From Xylogone sp. PMI_703 (taxonomy: Eukaryota; Ascomycota; Leotiomycetes): a DNA stretch of 64,000 bases. Each line of letters starts with the position of its first letter. The stretch's first letter is position 1. Below are positions 12,253 to 22,800 of the stretch, piece after piece. Where the stretch lies: NCBI GenBank assembly GCA_021399445.1, contig JAJTUQ010000004.1:1674001-1738000 (forward strand), written 5' to 3'. The position numbers and the translations under genes were made by a program. The notes below the pieces were generated by a model that saw only the letters and a program-made list of their open reading frames with translations, ran no database searches and was not told where the DNA came from.

Positions 12253-13073
12253 CGTTCAGGCGAGATGAGGCCAGCGCAAAGAATAACTATGGAGATAAAG
12301 AAGTAGCAGAGTTTTTCTCATCGATTGTGGACCGATACTGCGAAGGGTAACATAGTACGAACTGTATTTAGGACAGAAAGCCGTAACCACGAGGCTGTCG
12401 TTTATTAATAAGGCTTGGCTCTCGTAGCTTGTTGGTTCTATTATACGGCTAATCTTAGTGAAAACAGGCCATTTTAGGATATGACAGTGCTATGCGCCTG
12501 AGTTTATGGCTTGTATTGTAATTACTGATCTAGAGGTTGCCTAATCCAGGCAATGGGAATCACGAGAATGTCAGACGGTGATCTGTTAGAGAGATATCCA
12601 CATAGGCAGTTGCCTATCACCGCAAAAATCCGAACTGAATAACCATTGAATTTTTCTTTAATATGGTCTTTTAATACCTCCAGAGACAAGAGGTAGTACA
12701 TATCTATGTCAAAATTTCTAGACCCAGTCGATGGGAAACTAAACGACGTCTAGATAGACTACAACTCACATATGATGAGACAAGGGTGAATGTGAAAAGG
12801 TCAATTAAGTGGAACCTACAACCTTTGTAGGGCTGAAATAATTTTTGCTTTAGTACGTAAGTCAACCCCTCCACCATCCCCAGGCTTGCGTCACTGTGTA
12901 TGTTCAGCGCATAATCAAAGACAATCACAAACCGGTGCCTGGCCAATCTAATTTTGATTTAAGAGTCTTAGATTAATCGATTCTGATAGCTTTCCTTCAC
13001 AAAACACAGATTACATCCCCATCGCCCTTAACTAAGTCAACACTCATTACCCCTCCCTAGATCACGCCGAAGG
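12253..13073. other. Divergent intergenic region, no gene seen
   Basis: About 0.8 kb between the HET gene (-) and the TenA-like gene (+); promoters expected. Open frames here look like chance. Confidence 0.4.
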
Positions 13074-13886
13074 ATGACCACCACGCCACCATCTCTAACA
13101 GAGCATCTTTTTGCTCTCGATCCAGAGAAGTTCAAAGTCGCTACTCAATCAAAATTCCTTGAAAAGGCCGGAAATGGGACTTTAAGCAAGGAGATACTGC
13201 AGGAGTGGTTGGCCCAGGACAGATTATACGCACAAGCCTACATCCGTTTCGCCTCCCTCCTCTTGGCCAACCTCCCTTTGCCCTCTACCGTATCGCCTAA
13301 CCACATTAACGAACGACTAGTCGACCTCATTATCGGCGCAATTACAAATGTACGTCGGGAACTGAAGTTCTTTGAAACTGTAGCAAGCCATCATGGATTG
13401 GTCTTGGAAGCAAGTACAGTTGGTGCCGGTGTTCGCGCGTACCGAGACCTCTTCACAAGTATCGGAGAAGAAATTGAAAAGGATGAATGCAGTATTCTCG
13501 ATGGCTTCGTCTTACTTTGGGCAACTGAGAAGTGCTATCTCGATGCCTGGACGTATGCATCCACCTTCTCTGCTCCCGTTTCATCGCCCCCCGAGCAGGA
13601 TTGCGATGGAGGGGCGCTGAGGAAGGAATTCATTCCAAATTGGAGCAGTCCAGACTTTAAACAGTTTGTGGATAAATGTGCGGAGGCAGTGGATGAAATC
13701 TGGGCCGGATTGCAAGAGGAAAGAAACGGAGAGCTACTGGTAAAGAAGAGCTGGTGGGGGCTGGGGAGAGATGGAGAAAACAAGGCTCAATGGCTAGAAC
13801 GACTAGGAGGACTGTGGAAAGAGGTCTTGGAAGCAGAGAAAATCTTTTGGCCAGATGTTAAGGATGAAAATGAGTTACATGAATGA
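13074..13886 (+). CDS. TenA/THI-4-like protein (haem-oxygenase-like fold)
   Basis: Single-exon gene of 270 aa. The pattern FALDPEKFKVATQSKFLEKAG, then LSKEILQEWLAQDRLYAQAY and the later helices with ETVASHHGL and GFVLLWATEKCYLDAW match TenA/PQQC-type all-helical proteins. Bacterial and yeast members work in thiamin salvage (aminopyrimidine hydrolysis), but many filamentous-fungal homologues have no assigned substrate. A Cys is present in ATEKCYLDAW; whether it is catalytic cannot be told. The C-terminal third (KSWWGLGRDGENKAQW onward) is Trp- and Glu-rich and fungal in style. The ATG is preceded by GAAGG and follows a stop-rich leader. No disruption. Neighbours are unrelated. Confidence 0.8.
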   Translation: MTTTPPSLTEHLFALDPEKFKVATQSKFLEKAGNGTLSKEILQEWLAQDRLYAQAYIRFASLLLANLPLPSTVSPNHINERLVDLIIGAITNVRRELKFFETVASHHGLVLEASTVGAGVRAYRDLFTSIGEEIEKDECSILDGFVLLWATEKCYLDAWTYASTFSAPVSSPPEQDCDGGALRKEFIPNWSSPDFKQFVDKCAEAVDEIWAGLQEERNGELLVKKSWWGLGRDGENKAQWLERLGGLWKEVLEAEKIFWPDVKDENELHE

Positions 13887-13999
13887 ACTGCGAATGCCTG
13901 TCAGGTTTTTCAGCGTTATAAGTATTCTTCGATTAACACAAATTAACTATAACTAGAATCATAATGCTGGTGGTTCTGTTCTATCATTACATTGCAGCT

Positions 14000-15240
14000 C
14001 TAAGTATTTATGCCTAGACTTTGTCTTGCTCTTAGGTTCCTTTTTGCGACTATTTCATCAACTACATCATCCTCCAATTTCTGGATAGCGGCGCTAGAGT
14101 AATCAGGAAATGGCTCGCCTTGCGACTTTCTTATCCAACCAACATAAGGATCCTCATCTCGAACCAATTGTAAGTACTCCATGAATCTCTTCCGGATATG
14201 ATCAGGGGTGTTGTTTCCGTTCAAAAGCGGTGTCTGTTGGGATTCGAAGATAAGCTCCATAGCCTGCAGAAGCGCAACCTGAGATGAAGTCCGTGGTACA
14301 GCACGCTTCATGTGGTCTTTCAGTAATAGATAGAAAGATATACGTCTATTGCCGCCACTCAGGTAAGTATCTTGCAGGCTCAACTCATATGAAGCTGGGT
14401 AAAATCCTGCAAGCTCCCAATCAATAATCCCGACCAATTTATACTTCAGCTTGCCGTCGAAAGAAATGTAAGTCTGAAGGATTATATTACGCGGAGTGAG
14501 ATCGTTGTGACATAATACAGCTTCTCCTGGCCATTTGTTGATGTCCGAGTTATCGACAAATATTGAACCAAGGTCTTCAAAAACTGACTGGACATTGATA
14601 CCTTGAGTGTTAGCAGTCGGTTGAATACTACAAAATGGTGTGTTAAGCTTCCTCCTTTCGGCAATCGAGTTTAATAAATCAATACCGTCATTCAGAAATC
14701 CGGTATGAGGGCCGCCAAAGAGAGTAGTCTGGTCAAAGCTCATTAAAGCTCTACTGATTTCTGCATAACACACCTTGCCAAGTATCTCTCGTACCTTTCC
14801 GTCACTTAGCCGGACACAATGCAGTTTATTGAGAGCCTCAACAAGCTCAATCACAACCGCTCGCTGGTCCTCAGCATTCATTCGATCCCACACGGTTTCC
14901 AAGGTATTCCCTTCTACAAATTCAGCCACCGAGAAGTAGAACGCTCTTCCTTGCGCATTTGTTGCTCTGCCACTTTGAAGAGTCTGTGGGACAAGTTCTG
15001 GAATGAAGTTGCCGCAATCTGCTGTAAAGCAGCTACAATAGTGAACGTCTCGGCGCTCTCATTCTCGGACTCTAGTCGGACTACACATACAGGGCGATGA
15101 TGCTCGGGAGCATCGAGGAATTCTACTTTGAACACACATTTGTCCCAATTGTGAAGGATAATTGAAATTTTTCTTGGTTCGCTCGAAGTGAAGATTTGCT
15201 CGAGGAGGCTATCATCGGGGGTAACGTCGCGACTTGCCAT
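14000..15240 (-). CDS. APH-family phosphotransferase-like protein, one frame break
   Basis: Kinase-like fold related to aminoglycoside/choline kinases; in fungi this is a large family of unknown substrate. The N-terminal frame starts at 15240 (MASRDVTPDDSLLEQIF) and covers the small lobe up to ALQQIAATS. The rest continues in another frame from PELVPQTLQSGRATNAQGR to the stop at 14000. It includes the catalytic loop CHNDLTPRNII (H-x-D-x4-N) and the metal-binding DW of GIIDWELAG. One missing base within about 14992-15009 explains the shift; no intron fits. Restored length about 413 aa. An upstream in-frame ATG at 15306 exists but would add a hydrophobic leader unusual for the family. Pseudogene or assembly error cannot be separated here. 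Confidence 0.75.
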
Positions 15241-16299
15241 GACAGGAAAGAGAAGTTTGAGCTTGATTTGGCTAGTATCAAAACAAAGTAAGTGTTGAAT
15301 AACCACATGTGATGCTGCAATCCAGTATCTTCTGGGAACATCTCATTGAGTTGGTTAGATTTTTCCTATTCTCAAGACAACAAAGAAAGATACTCTACAT
15401 CTTAATTAGGTTAGTGCGTTGATGGCGGCTCATTCACAAAAGGAGTCACACCAATGCTTGGACTGTAAAATACCAAATATATGCCGGTCTAAAATGATCT
15501 TGTATCATTGTTTCATATTTAACATGTCTTAGATATACGGGGAATGTTTACCTGCTCAATATGATGTAGTGTAGATAGAATTGTATTGAGCCTAGTTCTT
15601 AGGGCTACAGCTATCTTCTCATATTTTCATCCAGTATTCTCTAGTATACTGGGGCATCTGATTACATCACTGATAGCTGAGAAAGGTTTGAGAGCTTAGT
15701 AGTATAGTCTTCTGACTTGTCTACCCATCGTCCGCATATTTCGTATCCTCATGCTAACTTACTACGAGGCTTGAATTCATCCTTTCCTGTGCATATAATC
15801 CCATCACAGACTTAGAAATCAATTGAAGGGAGCTAAATCTTGTGTAGGTGAATATAAAAAACTTTTGACAAAATTTCGTATTGCGGGGTTTCAATGCCGA
15901 AAATAGCTTCGGTCTCTAATGTCACGAAACATCCTGCACCCCGCAAGTCCTCCTACCGCCTATGAGCCGGCCCTGTAGTAGATGCTTTCTTGGTGCCAAA
16001 ACAGAGCGGCTTGGAGTGTTACTACACCAAATCCTATAGGTGGAATTTCTGTCATAAAGATTTCACAACATAGCTTCCGAATGATGTCGATTCGTTCTTT
16101 TATAATTCTAAAATAAAATGGATCCGCTCATCCGAACATATGGAAGCTAAGAATGCAATTTTATAATATACCGCACCAATAATATAAAAGTATTGTGACA
16201 TACGTATAAATTTTCAAATAGAGAGGAGCTTTGAAAAGATAAATCTTTAGAACGGCCATACCATTCCCTTAGATTTCAAACTACCTTTATATTTCACCT
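15241..16299. other. Divergent intergenic region, no gene seen
   Basis: About 1.1 kb, AT-rich, between the APH-like gene (-) and the acetylesterase gene (+). No supported gene. Confidence 0.45.
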
Positions 16300-17252
16300 A
16301 TGTCACCTACCATGTCCTTGAAACAGTACTGCGCTCTGATCGCACTTGCAGTCCTCATAACCCCAATCGCGGCATCTGCGATCCCAGTACGAGGATTGAC
16401 TTTCCCTTGGCCTGGACAAAAGCCACCCGCATTCTACCTCGCAGGTGACTCCACCACAGCAGCACAATCGGACGCAGGAGGAGGCTGGGGAGTTGGGTTT
16501 CTCAAGACATTGACAAACAAAGCAATTGGAACAGACCTGGGATATAATGGCGCAACAACAGTGTCTTTTGTCCATGGAGGAGCATGGGCTAATGTCATTG
16601 ATGCTGTGACTAGGAGTAAGGGGTCATACGACCCTTATGTAACAATTCAGGTACGAGCTGCTATATAAAGCCGCGGCTACTTAACTAAAACTCAATACTG
16701 ATATATCATAACAACTAGTTTGGCCACAATGACCAAAAAGTATCCGCAAATATCAGCATTGAAGAGTACTCAGATAATCTCAAGAATTTTGCCTTGGAAG
16801 TAAAGGCAGCTGGAGGAACACCCGTATGTTTCGTTTCATCAACCAATATTGAACATCCCATATCTCACAGCCTCTCACAAAAACAGATCCTCGTAACTCC
16901 CCTCTCACGACGAAATTTTAATTCCTCAGGTCTTGTGACTGAGGACCTAGCCCCTCAACGTCTCGCCACCATCGCAGTAGCCAAGTCATTACACATCGAT
17001 TACATAGACCTCAACGAAGCAAGTACAAAGTATCTGGATGCTATCGGTGAAGCCAATTCAGCTACGTATAATCGGATCCCGAGCGATTTTACGCACCTGA
17101 ATCCTACAGGGAGCGTGGTGTTTGGGGATATGGTTAGCTGGTTGCTGACAAGTACCACGTCGGTTAAGGCAAAGTTGAAGCCATACACCAGACCGGATGA
17201 GACGGTAGTGAGAGATATTGAGAGAGGAGTATACGTATTTCCTAGGGCCTAA
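16300..17252 (+). CDS. Rhamnogalacturonan acetylesterase-like SGNH hydrolase (CE12 type)
   Basis: Secreted enzyme removing acetyl groups from pectic rhamnogalacturonan. Exons 16300-16650, 16719-16823 and 16887-17252 join to 273 aa. A signal peptide covers about residues 1-27 (hydrophobic LIALAVLITPIAASA). SGNH blocks are all present: block I AGDSTTAA with nucleophile Ser near 51, block III FGHND near 118, and block V DFTHLNP with Asp/His near 219-222. Intron 2 removes a stretch that would otherwise interrupt GGTPILVTPLSRR. An alternative ATG lies four codons downstream. The gene fits a plant-associated or saprotrophic lifestyle. It looks intact. Confidence 0.88.
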
Positions 17253-17525
17253 CAGTGCTTAACTCTTAGCCGTTCAGGAAATTTTATATAAAAGTGATTA
17301 GATAAAGTATGTCTATATTACAAGCCGGTTTATGAATTTCTAGTATTGAGATACTTGCATGTTGTTTCGAGATATACCCGGAAACAGAGTCCATATATCA
17401 TTCTATCGTAATTCAACATTTTGTAGAGCTAAAGAGCCCCAAGGTCGAGTTGAGTAAATTGCCGAGTTGAGCTTTTCTCAACAGTCCTATAGAGAAATGG
17501 ATAAGGAGGGCGCCAACCAATAATC

Positions 17526-17615
17526 GGCCTAGTAGCGTAATGGTTAACGCGTCAGATTTCGGTCAACTGAAATCACCATCTCTGAAGATTGGGAGTTCGA
17601 GTCTTCCCTGGGTCG
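17526..17615 (+). tRNA. tRNA-Arg (anticodon TCG) with a 17-base intron
   Basis: Folds as a complete cloverleaf: 7-bp acceptor stem (GGCCTAG with CTGGGTC), D arm GCG...CGC around an A-box-like TAGCGTAATGG, anticodon stem TCAGA/TCTGA, 5-base variable loop AGATT, and T arm GGGAG/CTTCC with loop TTCGAGT. The anticodon loop reads TT-TCG-G, then an intron at 17563-17579 directly after position 37, then C38. Discriminator base is G. A run of eight T residues follows. Confidence 0.88.
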
Positions 17616-17623
17616 TGAATATA

Positions 17624-17631
17624 TTTTTTTT
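17624..17631 (+). terminator. RNA polymerase III terminator of the tRNA
   Basis: Eight consecutive T residues begin nine bases after the discriminator base of the tRNA, the usual polymerase III stop. Confidence 0.7.
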
Positions 17632-17930
17632 CTTTGATTCTTTTTATCTTTGTGACATTCGTCCATCGATTGTTGATGCAGCCCCTTTATGCTCTTTTTC
17701 TATTGCTTAAATAAACGAATAGAGCCAATAGTTCAACGTATCGCCACGTTGAGCTACACCGACTACCATTCCACACTCATAGCCTTACTAGAACGAATGC
17801 TTGATAATCTCTGTTTTGGTATATGTTGGTTCGGTCAATCGCGTTATCCCATGACAAGTAGCAAAAAAATGGATTGTGAAAATCCTACTATGCAAGTACT
17901 TTCAAACTAAATGGTGCTATGTACAGAGGT
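17632..17930. other. Spacer, no gene seen
   Basis: About 0.3 kb between the tRNA terminator and the stop codon of the HET remnant. Nothing recognised. Confidence 0.35.
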
Positions 17931-19022
17931 CTAACAGAGTTCTATTTCTTGCCATTTATAACTATACTCTTCATAAACCAACGCTTGGCCCTCCATTAAT
18001 CCATGAACATAACATTCGCCAATTAGAAGATATGAGCCCCCTTGTTGTTGGAGGACGAAGGGTGTTCTCGCTCCCGGCACTACCCAAATTTCGTATGGTG
18101 AAGAGTTTTCATCGAGGCTCAATTCCGGAAACACCCCTAGTTCTTCATCCCAAGTATCCGGGCATTCCTTTCCTATTACATGAGGGCCAATCCCAAGATA
18201 GCCCGTTTCTGTAACGAACAAGCATCTATTGTTGCAAGCAGACTGAACAGCTCTCTGGAAGTATATATAGTCTTCAGAATCCTGCTGCTCTGGCTGCTTA
18301 TCTGGATCTTGGCCAGCTTCGGAGCCTCCTTGCATTCTAATCTCGTAAAATGAATCTTCCTGAAAGCATTCACAAAGTATCGAGGTATGCGCAGAACGGA
18401 GGATTGTTGGCCTGTAATTTTTACGTATCTGGAATGTGGTGGCAGCATCCTTAAATAGACACTCTGAAAACTTAGTAAACGCTTTCTCGTGAGCAATGAA
18501 GTCCTGGCTGGAAGCCCATCGCCGGAGTCCAGCAGTTATCGTTAGAGAAAACGCAACCCTGATTGAACAACCGGTACGATATTGATTGCAAGACTTTCCG
18601 TCTTCCACAAACTCTATCCAGAGCCAGTCTAAGTAAGTCGGAAGATCGTAGCTCCTATCACCCCTTGCACCCCTTAAGTTTTCGAAACTACCCCAAGCAA
18701 GCTTTGGATAGACTTTACTGATGCGGCAAATCTTGAGTGCCTTGATTTTGAGTTTGCTCTGATCGACAACGTATCTCTGCTGGCTACGATTTCCCCCTGC
18801 TGCAAGGTGGTCTAGCTTACAGAAAGGCATAATGAAGGAGTTACTGAATGTCGGTACCCAAGTTGGAAACTCCTGGTAAACTTCCTTACTGGGGATCATA
18901 CTATGTAATACATATGACAAACAGTCAAAACCATCCTCCTGGAGCATTTGAATGGAAGCGTCCAAGAAAACGCGCCAAGTAGGGTTTTTGTAGTCTAGCT
19001 GGATATTTACGATGGCACTGGC
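17931..19022 (-). pseudogene. 5'-truncated HET-domain protein (C-terminal half)
   Basis: The frame is open from just after a TAG at 19023-19025 to the stop at 17931, about 363 codons. It resembles only the part of HET proteins downstream of the HET domain: an entry like NPTWRVFLDASIQMLQEDG, then FPTWVPTFSN, and a late block LLIGECYVHGLMEGQAL shared with the HET gene at 10254-12252. The HET domain itself (WIDSLCINQDD-type motifs) is absent, and no start codon or splice site upstream restores it, because the opposite strand is occupied by another truncated gene. The first internal ATG is at 18965. Most likely a remnant left by a deletion. Confidence 0.7.
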
Positions 19023-19508
19023 CTAAGGACCCAAAAGCTTGTCAGCCGTCCTCCAGGGGATTTCAGTTGGACGAGCGTCGGTCTATATCTCACGAAGCAT
19101 GACCAAGTTGCATGGAGATATGCTCAGTGGGCACGGCGGCTTGTTGATGGTGACACTGTTCCAGTGGGCGTTCTGAAGATTGCTATCCCAGATGTTTTAT
19201 TATCTTCGGTCTACGAACTCAAAGGAGATGAGTGGCGCACATTTGTCTGGAGCAACCGCAAAAGCTTGGACTTGCCTGATGAGCTTTCACATATTGAGAC
19301 CTTCCAATGGTTGGTTGGCCCGATTTGTCACGACAGTAATGACAAACTCGACCGAATGGGCAGTAAAGACGAAATGTCGGTATGGAAACTGGATTCCAGC
19401 ACCACTGCGCAGCAGCGGTTCACATCATCTCTGCAACTGATGGCTCAACTGAATACAGAGTGCGTTGCGAAAGTCTGGGTGACTGAATTGGCGAAGGATA
19501 AAAAATAG
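18999..19508 (+). pseudogene. 5'-truncated DUF3990-like gene
   Basis: The frame is open from just after TAG at 18996-18998 to a stop at 19506-19508. It lacks a start codon at its beginning. Recognisable pieces are IYDGTGLRTQKLV (families of this kind have Y-H-G-T/S), GDFSWTSVGLYLTK, AWRYAQWARRLVDG and ELKGDEWRTFVWSNRK, then FQWLVGPICHD. These match fungal DUF3990 proteins, a group related to ADP-ribosyltransferase folds; assignment is from memory of the motif pattern and moderately sure. The 5' end abuts and overlaps by 24 bases the 5'-truncated HET remnant on the other strand. Confidence 0.5.
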
Positions 19509-19823
19509 ACACTGAGCAGCTGTGATACTTGGGCATAGATCCTGCGTTGTCGGGAGCATTGTTTAGGATCTCCGAGAATAGTAATTGGGGTAATCGGCTC
19601 TCAAGTGAAGTTGTAACTAGACATTGATGGCTCCTAGGAGTATTAGAGAATTGAAAAGCTTATTGCACAAGGGCCAATGCTGATGATCTAGCCTATTACT
19701 AATATCTTAAAGAAGTAATAATTAGCAACTGTGATGAGCTCTTAAGCTAAATAATATACTATTTACCGTCTATTTTTCACATTTCATTTCAAAGTGCTAC
19801 AAATTGATCTATGAGTCACCCAA
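19509..19823. other. Convergent spacer, no gene seen
   Basis: About 0.3 kb, AT-rich, between the DUF3990-like remnant and the NLR-like gene stop. Nothing recognised. Confidence 0.35.
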
Positions 19824-22800
19824 TTATATCACAATTCCTTCCCTCACAACCGCAACTTCCCCATTCTTAGGACACAACAGTGTGCCATACTGATTCAACA
19901 TAACAAGACTCAATGTGCCACAGCTAAACCAATCTTTTGGCAAGAAGAAGTGCCTCGTATATTTGGCACTGTCACCACTCCTGAGATCCCAGGTACATAT
20001 CCAATGCTGGTTATCTAAGAACACTAAGTACTCGTGTTGCGTAACTCCAACCAGTTGATGTACACACTGCGCTAGAAGGGGGAGGCTTATGCGTTGCAGT
20101 CCGCAGCCATCATCCAGATCTATCATCTCAAGCTTCCGTGAAACCACTCGCCCCTTTCTGGGTCCATACTCGCGGCTCGAGCTATATTCGAGAATGAGAT
20201 ATCGGTCCTGAAGTACAAGAACGCGTGTTAATGGATCCAGGATTTCATCACTCCTGAATCTAGAAAGTGAGCTCTGAAGAGGCTCCTCAGCACCTAAGTT
20301 TTCAATTTCCTGTATGTTCTGCTCTTGATCATCTAATCCAGGTGAATAACTACTGACTCTGTCAAGGTTACTCCAAAGATACAGTGCTTGGCTTCTGCCT
20401 TCAATGCGGACGAGTAGATAAGAATTTGTTGGATGTTGCTCCCACCGTCTAGGTATCTCGTCACGGCGAGATACTTGGAATAATTTCTCCTTAGTTTTAG
20501 TTCTATATATTCGATCCCAAGAGCCACTTGATACGAGGAGGAATTCTTCTGACCTACTGAAGAGTAGCTGAGTGACCGCGATGCCGAGCCTGAAATCAAG
20601 AAGAGGAAATACCTTCCACCTTCCTTGCGAGTCCGTGGGTTTCTCAAGTCTCTTTGCTATCAGGCGGCCTGAATCATCAACCGAAGCAATATATCTCTGA
20701 CTGTTTGACCACGCCATCTCGACTACTGATGCCGAAGAGGAATGTGCGTATAATTTCCGTTGTTGCTTTGCAGTGTCCATCTCAAAAATCACAACAGTCC
20801 CGTCCTCTTTCCCTGTGCAAAAATAACGGTCATCAGCACTAGAAACTATTGCAGATATCTGGGGACGATTATATTCATCAGATGAAATGATAGGAGCGGA
20901 GTAGAGAGTGGTATCTTCTTCATCAGAGCCATCGGAACGTATAAGTGCTTCCGGCTCCCAGACATTACACAATGTTCCTCGGACATCGTAAAGTCGTTGA
21001 CCATCTGGAGAAAAGACAACATCCCTCACAAACTCATCATATGTGACCTGATACACCAAGCTGAAATTAATTGTGGACCAAACACTCAAAGTACCATTAC
21101 TATCACCAGTTAGTAGTAGACTGCCATCAAGGCTTACGGCCATTTCTCGAGCCTTCAAGTCGAAATGCTCAGTTTTTAACTGATTGTCGAGATTCCAGTC
21201 TACCACAACTGTATCATGATACAGTATAAGAATATTTGGTGAATTCGGCCGCCATAAGACTACTTCTGCTGAATTCCACACATCTCCAAATCTCTTGTCC
21301 ATATCATCCCTTCGAATGCAACGAAATGGCTTTGGTCCTAGTTGTTGGGTAATCCTCCATATAACAACAGGTCTACCAGGGTAGGCCACCGCGATCCTTT
21401 GGGCATCTTGGCTGAAAGACATCAGCCTGGGACAGCTATGTTCAGGCTCCGATGGGTCCTCGGTTTGAAAATACCACTTTTCTTCCGACGAGCTGAGATC
21501 GATGCATCGAACAGTGCAGTCATCATATGCCACAAGAAGTTCGGCATCATTAAAAGTGAATGCGAGCGACATAAGGCGTCCCTGGCTTGGCTTTGTTATA
21601 CGGTATATCTCTTGGCCACTGTCAACTTCCCAAACGCGGATCGTCTTTACACCCCCGGTCGCAATGAGGTTAAAGGACTTGCTAGCTTTGATGGCCGTAA
21701 CATATTCTTCATGATAAAGTCTTCGGATTTCTTCACATGTTTCTGCACTCCATATGATGATGGTTCCACTACTGCCAATAAGAGTGACAAAATGATGGTC
21801 TCCCGCAATGACCTTGCTTGCTCTTTCATCTCCACCCATGGTCAACCTAGCCAGGCAATCATCCCATTTTCCAGAAGAGAGACCCTTGACAGAGATTACG
21901 CTCTGATTCGAGCCTTGGAACGTCGAATATAACATTGAATCGTGCGGGCAAAATGAAACAACATATTTGTGAATGGAAGAAGGCTTCTCAATCAAATACG
22001 GGCCAAATCTGCCAACTACGCGGACAAGGTCGTTTGCCCATTGCCATAGTTCTTTAGCTAGGTTCGGATCGTGAGCTGATCTTGTAATTGGTGCTTTAGC
22101 GGCGTGGAAGGTTGTCCGTTTTAACCAAGCTTTTAGAAAAGTAGCCGATCGTGTGAGGATTTGGAGGTTGCCGCGCAGCGCAGCTGCATGAATCCAGAGA
22201 AGAGAATACTTTCTAAAGAAGTCAAGAACATGGGGTAGTAGTGGGTCAGATTTTCCACTACCTGTGCCAGCACAAGTCACATGATATGCCCAGTGTGTTA
22301 CTGCATACCAGAGGAATGGATCGTCCAACGGAGGATGAGATCTCATTTGCTTAGTAGTTGAAGGAAGTGAATCCTCAACCAGTGAGAATTTCTCCCTCCA
22401 TTTTGAAGTATTGGAAAGAAATCCTATACATGCTAGCGCAATACGCTCATGAACCTGACCGCTATCAATCGATATTGGAAGCATTGAATTTTCTTCTAGG
22501 AGAAATTGCCGTGCAGTTTCATGTATCAACGATACTCTCTCCCCCTTCACCTGGATAAAATTGCCACAAATGCGAGCCATGGCTGCTTCAAGACTCTGAG
22601 CATTATGAAATTTGAAATTGTTGCTAAGTGCCACAGCCAGCTCTTCAATATCAAGCGGACGAAAGACACATGATACCCAGCCAAGAATTTCCACAGCCAT
22701 ATCACGGTTTCTACCGTTTTGAGAAGCAACATCTTGCATCATTCTTGTGTACATGGCATCCATGCCTTCAGAGATATCCCCTAGTGCCGTTTGTATATCA

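Noticed and set aside
21342..21932. 196-codon plus-strand frame
   Set aside because: Shadow of the WD40 part of the NLR-like gene on the minus strand.
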